64,000 nucleotides of DNA from positions 1 to 64,000 of the forward strand of contig JAFVZB010000072.1 of NCBI GenBank assembly GCA_017508385.1, given 5' to 3'. Source of the DNA: Lentisphaeria bacterium. GTDB taxonomy: Bacteria; Verrucomicrobiota; Lentisphaeria; Victivallales; Victivallaceae. Both the position numbers and the translations under genes were made by a program. Below the pieces are notes generated by a model. That model saw nothing but the letters and a program-made list of their open reading frames with translations, ran no database searches and had not been told where the DNA came from. Every line of letters begins with the position of its first letter. Position 1 is the first letter of the stretch. Below, one piece after another: positions 1-7,965 of the stretch.

Positions 1-88
1 GAGAGGGAAACTTCTTTTCACGGGAAAAGAAGTTTCCCTCTCTCCCCGCACCCCTCTCACCCTTCAAGAAAAGCGGAGTACTTTTTGG
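1..88 (-). repeat. Dispersed hairpin repeat, copy 1 (cut by window edge)
   Basis: Positions 1-19 and 24-42 form a perfect 19-bp inverted repeat around the loop ACGG. It is followed by a pyrimidine-rich stretch and then, read on the minus strand, by the block that starts the other copies (AAAAAGTACTCCGC...). This is the same family as 2134-2281, 55532-55679 and 57589-57726, in the opposite orientation. The left part lies outside the window, so its full stem and its left neighbour cannot be judged. Confidence 0.85.
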
Positions 89-307
89 AAAATAATACAA
101 CGGCGAAACACATATTTGACAAGTTTTGCTCACAAGCAGTTCGATAAGTGTAAATTTCTTTGCTGATTTCATAGGTTTTGCCTCCGTTTTGCTTGTAATA
201 TAATACATTTTTTTGTCTTATGGTTATAATTATACGGCATAAACTGTTTTTTTGCAAGTCTATAATGGAAAAAACACAATTTTTTTCTGTTTTTGCCGCT
301 TGCGCCC
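89..307. other. AT-rich intergenic stretch, no gene seen
   Basis: No reading frame with a ribosome binding site or recognisable protein motif was found here on either strand. The translations that run through it are extensions or shadows of the pseudopilin gene at 379. It probably holds distal promoter DNA. Confidence 0.5.
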
Positions 308-336
308 TTGCGGAAAACTCTTTTCTGTGGTATAAT
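308..336 (+). promoter_or_regulatory. Promoter of first pseudopilin gene
   Basis: TTGCGG at 308-313, a 17-nt spacer and a perfect TATAAT at 331-336, about 40 nt before the start codon at 379. The -10 is consensus and the -35 matches in part. Assignment is by sequence only. Confidence 0.6.
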
Positions 337-378
337 ATGGATAAACAAGCAGGTTTTATACCGTACAAAGGAGAAAAA

Positions 379-1179
379 ATGAAACAGCGCTCACTTCCGG
401 AAGTGAGAGTAAAGCACCGCTTTACTCTTATTGAACTGCTGGTCGTCATTGCGATAATTGCCATTCTGGCGGCCATCCTCATGCCTGCACTCTCGAGTGC
501 GAAAGAGCGTGCCAAGTCGAGTCAGTGCCTCAATAATTTGAAGCAGGCAGGCGTCGCAGTTCACAGCTATGTCGATGATAACAAGTGTCTGGCGATCTAT
601 ATTCAGAGCTACTTCCAGTGGAATATGTTTCTGAGCAAGTCCGCCATGGTGGAGTACAAAGGTAAAGCATTCCCCAAAGCCTGGGGAGTCACCGGTTATC
701 TCGAAGACCGCAGAATGCATATGTGCCCCTCGATTTTCCCGTTCGCTCCGCAGAAAAACAACTATGTCACTCCCAACGGCACAACTTATGCCGGACGCCA
801 CGTTTCGACCTACGGATTTATGCCCAACTCAAACACTATCCCTCCGGATAAACTGATGAGCTCAAGCGATCTTGCCGCCTGGAGAAACAAGTTCTCTGTC
901 GAGCAGACCGACGGCGGCGGAAATTACAATGTTTTCAGACCCCAGTTTATGAACGTGCCGTCAAGATTTCTGCTGCTTGCCGGAAGCTGGTACACTCCGA
1001 CCCAGACCTCGTGGTACTGGCTGTCGAGCTCCTCATACATGGCTCCGCACAACGGCAGGATAAATATTCTGCTCGGTGACGGACACGCTCCGAGCCTCGA
1101 ACCGGGAGCACTCTCAGCTCAGTTCCCCGGCTACACCGGTAAAGTATTCATCAGTCCGAACGAATCAATACGGTTCTGA
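379..1179 (+). CDS. Prepilin-like protein with H-X9-DG motif (1)
   Basis: A 266-residue type IV pilin/pseudopilin-like protein. The N-terminus has a short basic leader followed by [17 protein letters not shown], the class III signal cleaved and methylated by prepilin peptidase before the Phe, then a hydrophobic helix. Near the C-terminus His, nine residues, then Asp-Gly ([12 protein letters not shown]) is the H-X9-DG processing-associated motif common in PVC pseudopilins. The start at 379 is set by the GGAG at 370-373; an upstream in-frame ATG at 220 has no such site and lies before the promoter. The protein is probably assembled in or exported by a type II secretion/pilus-like machine. Its exact role is unknown, since these families are very large in such genomes. 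Confidence 0.88.
   Translation: MKQRSLPEVRVKHRFTLIELLVVIAIIAILAAILMPALSSAKERAKSSQCLNNLKQAGVAVHSYVDDNKCLAIYIQSYFQWNMFLSKSAMVEYKGKAFPKAWGVTGYLEDRRMHMCPSIFPFAPQKNNYVTPNGTTYAGRHVSTYGFMPNSNTIPPDKLMSSSDLAAWRNKFSVEQTDGGGNYNVFRPQFMNVPSRFLLLAGSWYTPTQTSWYWLSSSSYMAPHNGRINILLGDGHAPSLEPGALSAQFPGYTGKVFISPNESIRF
390..428 (+). promoter_or_regulatory. Double palindrome inside pseudopilin gene 1
   Basis: CTCACTTCCGGAAGTGAG (390-407) is an 18-nt perfect palindrome. It runs directly into a 9-bp stem, AGAGTAAAG (406-414), loop CACCG, CTTTACTCT (420-428). It begins 11 nt after the A of the start codon. The same block with the same spacing occurs at 1278-1316. Confidence 0.8.
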
Positions 1180-1266
1180 AATAAGTTTTTTACATGTATA
1201 ATATAACAAGAGTCAATGGTGATCATGCTTTGAAGAACATGATGTTTTAACAGAAAGGATTTGAAA

Positions 1267-2085
1267 ATGAAAAAGTACTCACTTCCGGAAGTGAGAGTAA
1301 AGCACCGCTTTACTCTTATTGAGCTTCTCGTTGTAATTGCGATTATCGCTATTCTTGCATCCATCCTGATGCCGGCACTTTCGAGCGCAAGAAACAGGGC
1401 GAAGTCCGCCCAGTGCCTCAATAACCTGAAACAGAGCGGAAACGGAATCCTCTCTTACATCGACGATAACAAAGAGATGATGATGTACTACGGCTATGTT
1501 CAGTGGACAATGCTGCTCAACCGTGATGCCTTTGTCGATTACCACAGCACCAACGCCAAAACCTGGAAAGGCGGAAATTATATTGCAAGCCGTAATTCCA
1601 TGATGTGCCCCGCCATTTTCCCCTACACCTGGCAGAAGAAGAACTGGCGGGTCACCAAAACCGACGGAGCACTGAGCGATGTTATCGGACGTCATGTCTC
1701 AACCTACGGTTTTACCTGCATTTACACCGAAACACAGCGTGATAAATTGATGACCAATGCCGAGTTCAATGAGTGGAAAGTAAAATTCGCTATCACCGAC
1801 AGTGCAGGTGCAATGTCAGGATACTCTTTACGTCCGCAATTCCTCCATAACCCCTCGACTATGTTCGTGCTGGGAGACAGTTATTACAAAACAACCAGGA
1901 GTTCATGGTACTGGATAGCTTTCGGAACCAGCACCAACGTTGCTTATGCCGCCCACAACGACAGAATGAATATCCTCTGGGCAGACGGCCACGCCGATGC
2001 CAACGGGCAGGGCGACATAAGCAGAAAAATGCAAAGAGACAGGAAAGCCCTGTTAAGCTCCAGTCTGGAAGTCGCAGAATTCTGA
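1267..2085 (+). CDS. Prepilin-like protein with H-X9-DG motif (2)
   Basis: A 272-residue paralogue of the gene at 379. It has the same leader (residues [10 protein letters not shown]), the same [17 protein letters not shown] methylation helix, the same CLNNLKQ segment and an H-X9-DG motif ([12 protein letters not shown]) near the end. The start at 1267 is chosen over the TTG at 1261 because AAGGA at 1255-1259 is correctly spaced for it. The gene follows the first by 87 nt with no clear terminator between; a TATAAT-like box at 1197-1202 could give it its own promoter. The mature parts of the two proteins have diverged widely while the leader DNA has not. Confidence 0.88.
   Translation: MKKYSLPEVRVKHRFTLIELLVVIAIIAILASILMPALSSARNRAKSAQCLNNLKQSGNGILSYIDDNKEMMMYYGYVQWTMLLNRDAFVDYHSTNAKTWKGGNYIASRNSMMCPAIFPYTWQKKNWRVTKTDGALSDVIGRHVSTYGFTCIYTETQRDKLMTNAEFNEWKVKFAITDSAGAMSGYSLRPQFLHNPSTMFVLGDSYYKTTRSSWYWIAFGTSTNVAYAAHNDRMNILWADGHADANGQGDISRKMQRDRKALLSSSLEVAEF
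1278..1316 (+). promoter_or_regulatory. Double palindrome inside pseudopilin gene 2
   Basis: Identical in sequence to 390-428: the palindrome at 1278-1295 and the stem 1294-1302/1308-1316, again 11 nt after the A of the start codon. Identity with gene 1 continues only to 1322 (TTATTGA). After that the same amino acids are encoded by different codons. Confidence 0.8.
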
Positions 2086-2101
2086 TGATATGAAACACCC
2101 C

Positions 2102-2130
2102 AAGCCGTCCTCACCGGGCGGCTTTTTTTT
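2102..2130 (+). terminator. Rho-independent terminator after pseudopilin 2
   Basis: AAGCCGTCC, loop TCACC, GGGCGGCTT, then eight T residues. It lies 17 nt after the stop codon. Confidence 0.85.
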
Positions 2131-2133
2131 ATG

Positions 2134-2281
2134 GCTCTGTTCCCGACACGGGCAGGTAAAGGTAAATAAAAAAGTTTCCCCGCTTTTCTTGAAAGGGAGA
2201 GAGGGGCGCGGGGAGAGAGGGAAAACTTCTTTTCTCGTGAAAAGAAGTTTTCCCTCTCTCCCCGCATCATCTTCCCATATC
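2134..2281 (+). repeat. Dispersed hairpin repeat, copy 2
   Basis: A 148-bp unit nearly identical to 55532-55679. Its core is a perfect 27-bp inverted repeat (2208-2234 and 2239-2265) with the 4-nt loop TCGT, preceded by a GCTTTTCTTGAAAGGGAGAG block. It sits between the plus-strand pseudopilin terminator and the minus-strand rpsU terminator, i.e. at a convergent junction. Confidence 0.85.
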
Positions 2282-2308
2282 AGACAGCCGATCCCCGAAA
2301 ACAGGCAT

Positions 2309-2340
2309 AAAAAACGCCAACCTTTTTCAAGATTGACGTT
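2309..2340 (-). terminator. rpsU terminator
   Basis: Read on the minus strand: AACGTCAATC, a short loop, GGTTGGCGTT, then a T run. The 10-bp stem contains G-U pairs. It lies about 50 nt after the rpsU stop codon. Confidence 0.75.
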
Positions 2341-2388
2341 GTTTGGTTTGAGATGCTTCAGCGACCTCATTTTCAGTGTGATACTGAA

Positions 2389-2556
2389 TCAGTGGCGACG
2401 CTGTTTGGCCTCACGGCGTTTGATCTCGCTCGGCTTCTCATAGTGACGGCGGTTGCGCAGTTCTTTGAGGGTGCCTTCCTTGTCGAGCTTCTTTTTCAGA
2501 CGACGCAATGCGCGGTCGATAACTTCGCCCTTTTTGACGCGGACTTCAGTGGTCAT
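2389..2556 (-). CDS. rpsU: Small ribosomal subunit protein bS21
   Basis: A 55-residue basic protein beginning [20 protein letters not shown] and ending in an Arg/Lys-rich tail (RREAKQRRH), which is the bS21 pattern. S21 binds the 30S subunit near the anti-Shine-Dalgarno end of 16S rRNA and takes part in initiation. The start is fixed by a strong AAGGGGGTGA ribosome binding site. It is transcribed on its own, with a promoter at 2609-2637 and a terminator at 2309-2340, although transcripts from ftsW upstream could read in. Confidence 0.95.
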   Translation of the reverse strand: MTTEVRVKKGEVIDRALRRLKKKLDKEGTLKELRNRRHYEKPSEIKRREAKQRRH

Positions 2557-2608
2557 TTGGATTCACCCCCTTTCTCTATCTTGTTAATAGCTTTACACAT
2601 CATTCTAT

Positions 2609-2637
2609 AATATATTACTCCAAGTGTGATTTTTCAA
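2609..2637 (-). promoter_or_regulatory. rpsU promoter
   Basis: On the minus strand TTGAAA (2632-2637), a 17-nt spacer and TATATT (2609-2614), about 50 nt before the rpsU start. Confidence 0.65.
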
Positions 2638-2665
2638 GCCGCAAAACACAATTTTTTCAATCAGA

Positions 2666-3874
2666 TCACGCTTTGCCGGAGTTTTTCCGCCTGCGGAAGA
2701 AGAAAAGTGCATTTGAAATGGATTCTCTTATGCGCCTGTCGGCTTCGGCATCGTAGGCTTCTGAAGCTATGGATATCAGCAGTCCCACGGCAATCAGACA
2801 AGATATCATGTTGCTGCCTCCGTAGCTGATAAACGGAGCGGGCATACCTTTTGTGGGAGCACTTCCTGAAATCACCATCAGGTTGATGACCGCCTGCAAG
2901 GTGACTCCGCAGCAGAGTGCGAAACCGAGCAGAGTTCCGAGTCTTGAGGTGGAATTGAGTGCGATTTTTGCGCTGTTGCGGCAGAATAAAGTGTAGAGCA
3001 CGATGATCGTGAGCAGGGCGATGAAACCGAGCTCCTCGCCGATGATGGCGATGATGAAGTCGGTGTGAGCTTCGGGCAGATACCTTGCTTTCATGCGGCT
3101 TTCCATGAAACCGATACCGCACCAGTTTCCTGAGCCGAGAGCGATCAGAGAGTTCCAGAGCTGATAGCCGTCTGTTTTGGTCACGCGTTCAGGATGGAGA
3201 AACGAGGTCGCACGGCTGAGACGCTCAACATCAAAGAAGTAGATATAAGTTGCAAGCATACCGCCGAGCGCAACAGGAATTACCAGATACCTCAGATACA
3301 ATCCGGCGGCAAGCATGGCGGCGAAAGCGGTGGTGAAAATGAGGATGGCGGTTCCGAAATCCTTTCCGGCGATGACCGCACCGACGACCGGAGCGAGGAT
3401 AAGTCCCATTTTCAGCAAGCCGTTCTGAGTTTTTAATTTGGAAAATGTCCACGGATGGTCGCTGCAGTACTTCGCCACGAAAAGCGAGGCGGCTATTTTG
3501 GCAAACTCCGACGGCTGAATGGAAAATCCTCCGAGCTGTATCCACCTCTTAGCTCCGTTGATTTCCGGGAAGAAGAGACAGATGACGAGTGCAACGAATG
3601 AGAGTCCCATCCAGATGAGACTGAGTTCCGCCATTCTGCGGTAGCCGATGACGAAACAGCTTATTGCTCCTGCGGTTCCGATCGAGACCCAGATCAGCTG
3701 ATTGCTGAAAAATTTGACTCCCGACCTGCCGGAGCTTGCCGAATAGAGCATGACCAGACCGAAAGCAACAAGTATGGCGACAACAATGATGAGAGAGAGC
3801 GCAGTTTTCACCATCTGAGTGTTATCGCCCTGTTGAACGGCGGATATGTTTTTGTGTCTGCCCGGAACCAGCAT
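2666..3874 (-). CDS. ftsW: SEDS peptidoglycan glycosyltransferase FtsW
   Basis: A 402-residue polytopic membrane protein of the SEDS family, the lipid II polymerase that works with a class B PBP, here most like FtsW of the divisome. Visible motifs are GLVMLYSAS (residues 39-47), KRWIQLGGFSIQPSEFAK (109-126), GKDFGTA (170-176), PEAHTDF with the catalytic Asp272, and KGMPAPFISYGGSN (342-355). It starts 4 nt after the stop of the upstream pyrophosphorylase gene, so the two are cotranscribed. Met21 (3814) is an alternative start. The gene is outside a mur/fts cluster. RodA cannot be fully excluded, but the PAPFISYGG segment favours FtsW. Confidence 0.9.
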   Translation of the reverse strand: MLVPGRHKNISAVQQGDNTQMVKTALSLIIVVAILVAFGLVMLYSASSGRSGVKFFSNQLIWVSIGTAGAISCFVIGYRRMAELSLIWMGLSFVALVICLFFPEINGAKRWIQLGGFSIQPSEFAKIAASLFVAKYCSDHPWTFSKLKTQNGLLKMGLILAPVVGAVIAGKDFGTAILIFTTAFAAMLAAGLYLRYLVIPVALGGMLATYIYFFDVERLSRATSFLHPERVTKTDGYQLWNSLIALGSGNWCGIGFMESRMKARYLPEAHTDFIIAIIGEELGFIALLTIIVLYTLFCRNSAKIALNSTSRLGTLLGFALCCGVTLQAVINLMVISGSAPTKGMPAPFISYGGSNMISCLIAVGLLISIASEAYDAEADRRIRESISNALFFFRRRKNSGKA

Positions 3875-3878
3875 CCTG

Positions 3879-5306
3879 TTAACCTATAACAAGAGTTTCT
3901 CCTGCTTTGACACAGGTGATGTTGTTGTCTTTGACGTACTTGGCGGCATCTTCCTCATCGAGTATCAGAGCCGGAGATATCTCGATGAGGGCATCGACCG
4001 AGCCATCGGCTTTGCGTGCGACACAGACTCCTGCTTTTTCCAGACGTTTTGCATCGCGCTCAATGAGCATGGCGCGGCAGCTCTCGACGGAATCGACTCC
4101 GGTGGGATTCTTGGTGGGAGCAAAGACTTCGTTGCGGTCGCACTCGAGCACCATGGTGCGTCCGGCAAGCGGAAGAGCATCGAAGATGAAAGACTCAAGT
4201 TTGACTCCGTTGGGTTCGGCAGGAGTTGCGGGATTGCCGTTTGCGTCGATGAACGGAATCTTTTTGTCGGCACGGTGCCACGGCAGTTTAAGTTCGCCTC
4301 CTGAGGTGAGTCTGCCGATAAAATCACGGGAAATGAGGTGGATAGCCGGACTTCCTGCGATATAGCAGAGCTTGCCTGAGGCATCGGTTTTTTCTGCGAG
4401 CTCCTTGGGCAGGTCGCTGTATTCGATGATGTTGAGCCTGCCGTTTGAAACACAGAAATTGCCGAGCTTTTCGTAAGCGTTGGTCTTGGCGAGCATGACC
4501 GCACTCATCTCAGCGTTTTCGAGGTCGTGCAGACCGATGAAGAGCGGATTGGTCATCTTGATGAGGGGATTGTCAACCTGAAAATATGATATGATGTTGG
4601 TACCCTCATCTTCCATCCTCTTGAGTGCTCCTGACTTTCTCAGAGCCAGCAGAGTTCCGCCGTGACCGTCGGGAGAGAGTGAGAGAGAATCCTTTGCGCC
4701 CAGCAGGAGTTTGCCGTCATAACCGATGGCGGGCATAGTTCCCTGAGTGAAGAAGAAGACCTGCTCTTTATCCAAACCGAAGTAGTTGTTTTCGGCAAAG
4801 AAGCGGGTGGTGGCTTCGTTGTTGAGCAAACTGGTCATGATGTACCATGAGAATTTGACTTGGTATTTCTGCCCCGCCCTCAGGATGTTCTGGGCGAAGT
4901 AGGCAAAGAGAGTTCTTCCGGTGACGGGACCGATGGGATAAGTTCCTTTCGGACCGTCAAAGCCGAGACGTGTTCCCTGACCGCCTGCGACGGTGAGGAA
5001 ACATACTTTGCCCGCTTTCAAGAGTTCAATGCCCCGCTCGTAAGCCCGGGCGTAAAGCTCTTTCTGTTCCTGAGTTTCCGGAGTCATCGGGAAATACGGA
5101 GCCGGAGCAAGGTCGTCGGGAATCACCGTTTTCGGACGGCTGGTGACATATTCGGGAATAAGTCTTGCAAGCTCGGCAAAATTGATTTTTTCCAACTGAC
5201 CGGCAAGCTGTTTGCGGCTGCTTTCGTCGAGTTCGTTCCAGTATTGCAGAACATGACCCTGTCCGGCGGAAATGATGTTGTTTTCAAGTTCTTTATCGAT
5301 AGTCAT
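3879..5306 (-). CDS. UDP-N-acetylglucosamine/UDP-sugar pyrophosphorylase (UAP1-like)
   Basis: A 475-residue member of the eukaryote-type UDPGP family, which makes UDP-GlcNAc or UDP-glucose from the sugar-1-phosphate and UTP. The nucleotide-binding signature VAGGQGTRLGFDGPKGTYP spans residues 106-124, and a substrate loop around YFQVDNPL follows. It differs from the bacterial bifunctional GlmU. Enzymes of this type are frequent in PVC bacteria. It is cotranscribed with ftsW (4-nt gap), which links precursor supply to septal peptidoglycan synthesis. Whether it prefers GlcNAc-1-P or Glc-1-P cannot be read from the sequence. Confidence 0.85.
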   Translation of the reverse strand: MTIDKELENNIISAGQGHVLQYWNELDESSRKQLAGQLEKINFAELARLIPEYVTSRPKTVIPDDLAPAPYFPMTPETQEQKELYARAYERGIELLKAGKVCFLTVAGGQGTRLGFDGPKGTYPIGPVTGRTLFAYFAQNILRAGQKYQVKFSWYIMTSLLNNEATTRFFAENNYFGLDKEQVFFFTQGTMPAIGYDGKLLLGAKDSLSLSPDGHGGTLLALRKSGALKRMEDEGTNIISYFQVDNPLIKMTNPLFIGLHDLENAEMSAVMLAKTNAYEKLGNFCVSNGRLNIIEYSDLPKELAEKTDASGKLCYIAGSPAIHLISRDFIGRLTSGGELKLPWHRADKKIPFIDANGNPATPAEPNGVKLESFIFDALPLAGRTMVLECDRNEVFAPTKNPTGVDSVESCRAMLIERDAKRLEKAGVCVARKADGSVDALIEISPALILDEEDAAKYVKDNNITCVKAGETLVIG

Positions 5307-5392
5307 GATTGAGCTCCCTGTTGATTGAAATGTGCCTGATAAAATATAATATTGCTCCTGCTTTTTTTCCAGTTGTTTTTTTGATAAAATGC

Positions 5393-5427
5393 AAAAAAAA
5401 GCTCCCGGAAATCATTTTTCCGGGAGC
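5393..5427 (-). terminator. Terminator after fucI
   Basis: CTCCCGGAAA, 5-nt loop, TTTCCGGGAG, then an uninterrupted T run on the minus strand. It separates the fucI transcript from the pyrophosphorylase/ftsW pair. Confidence 0.9.
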
Positions 5428-5446
5428 AGGAGTTCTATCGTTGTTT

Positions 5447-7228
5447 TCAGCGGTAGATCGGACCGAGTGCGGCGCAGGCTCTGAAATCTGCACCCTCTTT
5501 ATCCATGCCGAAAGCACTCCAGGTGCTCGGACGGTAAATTCCATCCTCATCGACGTTGTGCATACACACCGGAATGCGCAGCATCGCCGCCAGAGTGATG
5601 AGGTCTTTGCCGATGTGACCGTAGTTGAAAGCACCGTGGTTTGCACCCCAGTTTGCCATCACGCTGTAAACATCTTTGAAAGCACCCTCACCGGTGAGTC
5701 TGGGCACGAAGAAGGTGGTCGGCCAGCCCGGATCAGTGCGGTTGTTGATGGTTTCAAATATCTTCTCATCGACGTCGCAAGTCCAGCCCTCGGCGATCTG
5801 GAGCACGAGACCGAGACCCTTGACGGTATTGAGACGGGTCATGGTGACGGGCATTCCGCCTTTTGACAGGAAGTGGCTTGAGTAGCCGCCGCCGCGGAAA
5901 TATCCCAGACTTGCCGGGATCCAGCTGGTGGCTTCAAGACTGTCGTTGATCTCTTTGTCGTTGAGCTCCCAGAAGGGTTTCATCACCGGCTTGCCGTCTT
6001 TCTCAGCGCATCCGGCGGCATCGAGACAGGTCGCGCCCGAGTTGATGAGGTGGATGAAACCGTTGGCGGCGAGTCCGGTCGGCTTGATACCGCTGACACG
6101 CTCGACGGCTTCAGGACTCCAGTAGGTTCTGACGTCTGAAAACGCTGAGGCGGTTCCGGTGAGCAGATGACCGAAGAGCATCGCCATACCGTTCATGGCA
6201 TCGTTTTCGGTGGCAACGACGTAGGGCTGACGTGCGCCTTCCCAGTCGAAAGATGAGTTGAGTATAGCTTCCATGAAGTCGCCGTTGGGCATGTGGTCGG
6301 TCCACTGACGCTGACCCTGGAAACCTGAGGCGATGGCGTTGTGACCGAGAGCTTCCTCACCGAAACCGAGCTCGGCGAGTTTCGGATTACCGCCCATGAG
6401 GTCTTTGGCGATGATAGCCATCTTGACCACATACTCCCAGATTTCCTGCTGACGCTCTTTGGAAAGTGATTCTTTGTTGTAAACGTCCGGACCCTGTTTG
6501 CAGTTCTTTTTGGTCCACTCAAGAGCGATTTTGTACTCTTCGGGGTCGAAGATTTCCTCATTGACACGGCGGATGAATTCGCTCATGTCGATGGAAACGC
6601 AGCGCATACCGAAGTAGTCCTCGAAGACGTTGGGATCGACGATCGAACCTGCGATACCCATGGAAACGCTGCCCATCGAGAGATAGCTCTTGCCGCGCAT
6701 GGTGGCGACGGCGAGTCCGGCTCTGGCGAAACGCAGGATTTTTTCTTTCACATCATCCGGAATAGTAGTGTCGGTGCTATCCTGCACGTTGTGACCGTAA
6801 ATTCCGAATGCGGGGAGTCCCTTCTGACTGTGGGCGGCGAGCACGGCTGCAAGATAGACGGCTCCCGGTCTCTCAGTGCCGTTGAATCCCCAGACTGCTT
6901 TCGGAGTGAGGGGATCCATATCCATGGTCTCCGAGCCGTAGCACCAGCAGGGAGTGACCGAAAGAGAGACACCGACATTGTTTTTCTGAAACTTAGCCGC
7001 ACACTTTGCCGCCTCAGCGGCTCCTGCGATACAGGTGTCGGCGATGACGCACTCAACGGCTGAACCGTCGATGTGGCGGATATTTTCTTCAATGAGTTTG
7101 GCGGCGGCTTTCGCCATATTCATAGTCTGATCTTCCAGACTCTCTCTTACTCCGCGGCGTCTGCCGTCGATTACCGGACGGATACCGATACGGACTTTTT
7201 CGCCCTGAAAACGATCTGTGTTACGCAT
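5447..7228 (-). CDS. fucI: L-fucose isomerase
   Basis: A 593-residue enzyme, about the length of E. coli FucI (591). It converts L-fucose to L-fuculose (and D-arabinose to D-ribulose), the first intracellular step of fucose use. The Mn-binding catalytic acids appear as Glu341 ([10 protein letters not shown]) and Asp365 (AFSDVRTYW), matching E337 and D361 of the E. coli enzyme, and the C-terminal HFLSKGGMP loop is present. It is the last gene of a minus-strand run with thyX 17 nt upstream and ends at a strong terminator. No fuculokinase or aldolase lies nearby, so the rest of the pathway must be elsewhere. Confidence 0.95.
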   Translation of the reverse strand: MRNTDRFQGEKVRIGIRPVIDGRRRGVRESLEDQTMNMAKAAAKLIEENIRHIDGSAVECVIADTCIAGAAEAAKCAAKFQKNNVGVSLSVTPCWCYGSETMDMDPLTPKAVWGFNGTERPGAVYLAAVLAAHSQKGLPAFGIYGHNVQDSTDTTIPDDVKEKILRFARAGLAVATMRGKSYLSMGSVSMGIAGSIVDPNVFEDYFGMRCVSIDMSEFIRRVNEEIFDPEEYKIALEWTKKNCKQGPDVYNKESLSKERQQEIWEYVVKMAIIAKDLMGGNPKLAELGFGEEALGHNAIASGFQGQRQWTDHMPNGDFMEAILNSSFDWEGARQPYVVATENDAMNGMAMLFGHLLTGTASAFSDVRTYWSPEAVERVSGIKPTGLAANGFIHLINSGATCLDAAGCAEKDGKPVMKPFWELNDKEINDSLEATSWIPASLGYFRGGGYSSHFLSKGGMPVTMTRLNTVKGLGLVLQIAEGWTCDVDEKIFETINNRTDPGWPTTFFVPRLTGEGAFKDVYSVMANWGANHGAFNYGHIGKDLITLAAMLRIPVCMHNVDEDGIYRPSTWSAFGMDKEGADFRACAALGPIYR

Positions 7229-7245
7229 TTTATATTCTCCTTTTT

Positions 7246-7941
7246 TTACCAGGTTTGACCCTTTTTCTCGAAGTAGGCAGCCACGTTGGGAACGATCGGT
7301 TTGATCAGTTTTTTGATTGCCTGAGCGTACTCTTTGATTTCCGCCTGAGCGTGGTCACTGTCACGCAAGTTGAGGAAGTGCAGCAAATTTGAGAGGTCAA
7401 CAGTTCCCCAGAAGGTGACCATCATGTTCTGCGGCAGCACTCCGCGCGCCTGCTCACGGCAGACTCCTGAAGCCAGCAGCTTTTCGTAGAGGGCGAAAGA
7501 CTCCCTGTTGTGGGCGGAAATCGCCTCACGCAGCTCAACCGGATTGAAGTCGGGGTCGCTGTACGATGCCTGACGGTTGTTTTCTGACTGGCGGCGCAGC
7601 ACGTCAGGAGTGTAGAACTCCATGTCGATTTCGGTGTAGCGTCTGGAAATCTCGTTGTAGCTCCAGGTGCGGTGACGGTGCCACTGACCTCTGATGAAGA
7701 GCGGGCAGTGGATACTGAATGTGAAAACAATGTGCTCAAGCGGACTTGTGTGGCGGTTTTCTATGAGATACTCAAGCAGCTTGACATCCCGCTCATCCAT
7801 GGTGCTTTTGAGTTTGCCGAAAGAGACTCTGGCGGCGTTGACGATGGTGCTTTCAGTTCCGAGAGAGTCGATGAGACCGACCCATCCCTGACCGCCGAGA
7901 ACCTTGACGTGATTTTCCGGAGGCGTGTTGAGGTGTTCCAT
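7246..7941 (-). CDS. thyX: FAD-dependent thymidylate synthase
   Basis: A 231-residue ThyX, which makes dTMP from dUMP using methylene-tetrahydrofolate and FADH2. The family signature [14 protein letters not shown] is at residues 89-102. The C-terminal half carries [22 protein letters not shown], split here as NMMVTFWGT and LLHFLNLR, another ThyX hallmark. It lies between an ADP-ribosylglycohydrolase and fucI with gaps of 24 and 17 nt, so it is probably in one transcript. The context is not functionally obvious. Confidence 0.95.
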   Translation of the reverse strand: MEHLNTPPENHVKVLGGQGWVGLIDSLGTESTIVNAARVSFGKLKSTMDERDVKLLEYLIENRHTSPLEHIVFTFSIHCPLFIRGQWHRHRTWSYNEISRRYTEIDMEFYTPDVLRRQSENNRQASYSDPDFNPVELREAISAHNRESFALYEKLLASGVCREQARGVLPQNMMVTFWGTVDLSNLLHFLNLRDSDHAQAEIKEYAQAIKKLIKPIVPNVAAYFEKKGQTW

Positions 7942-7965
7942 TGTGATTTCCTTTTATTTTAAGTT

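Noticed and set aside
391-801. Minus-strand reading frame opposite pseudopilin gene 1
   Set aside because: It has no ribosome binding site or recognisable motif and mirrors the well-supported plus-strand gene; similar shadow frames occur opposite most genes here.
1222-1244. ATCATG...CATGAT inverted repeat between the pseudopilin genes as a terminator
   Set aside because: The stem is only six A/T-rich pairs and lacks a proper T run; it may be incidental.
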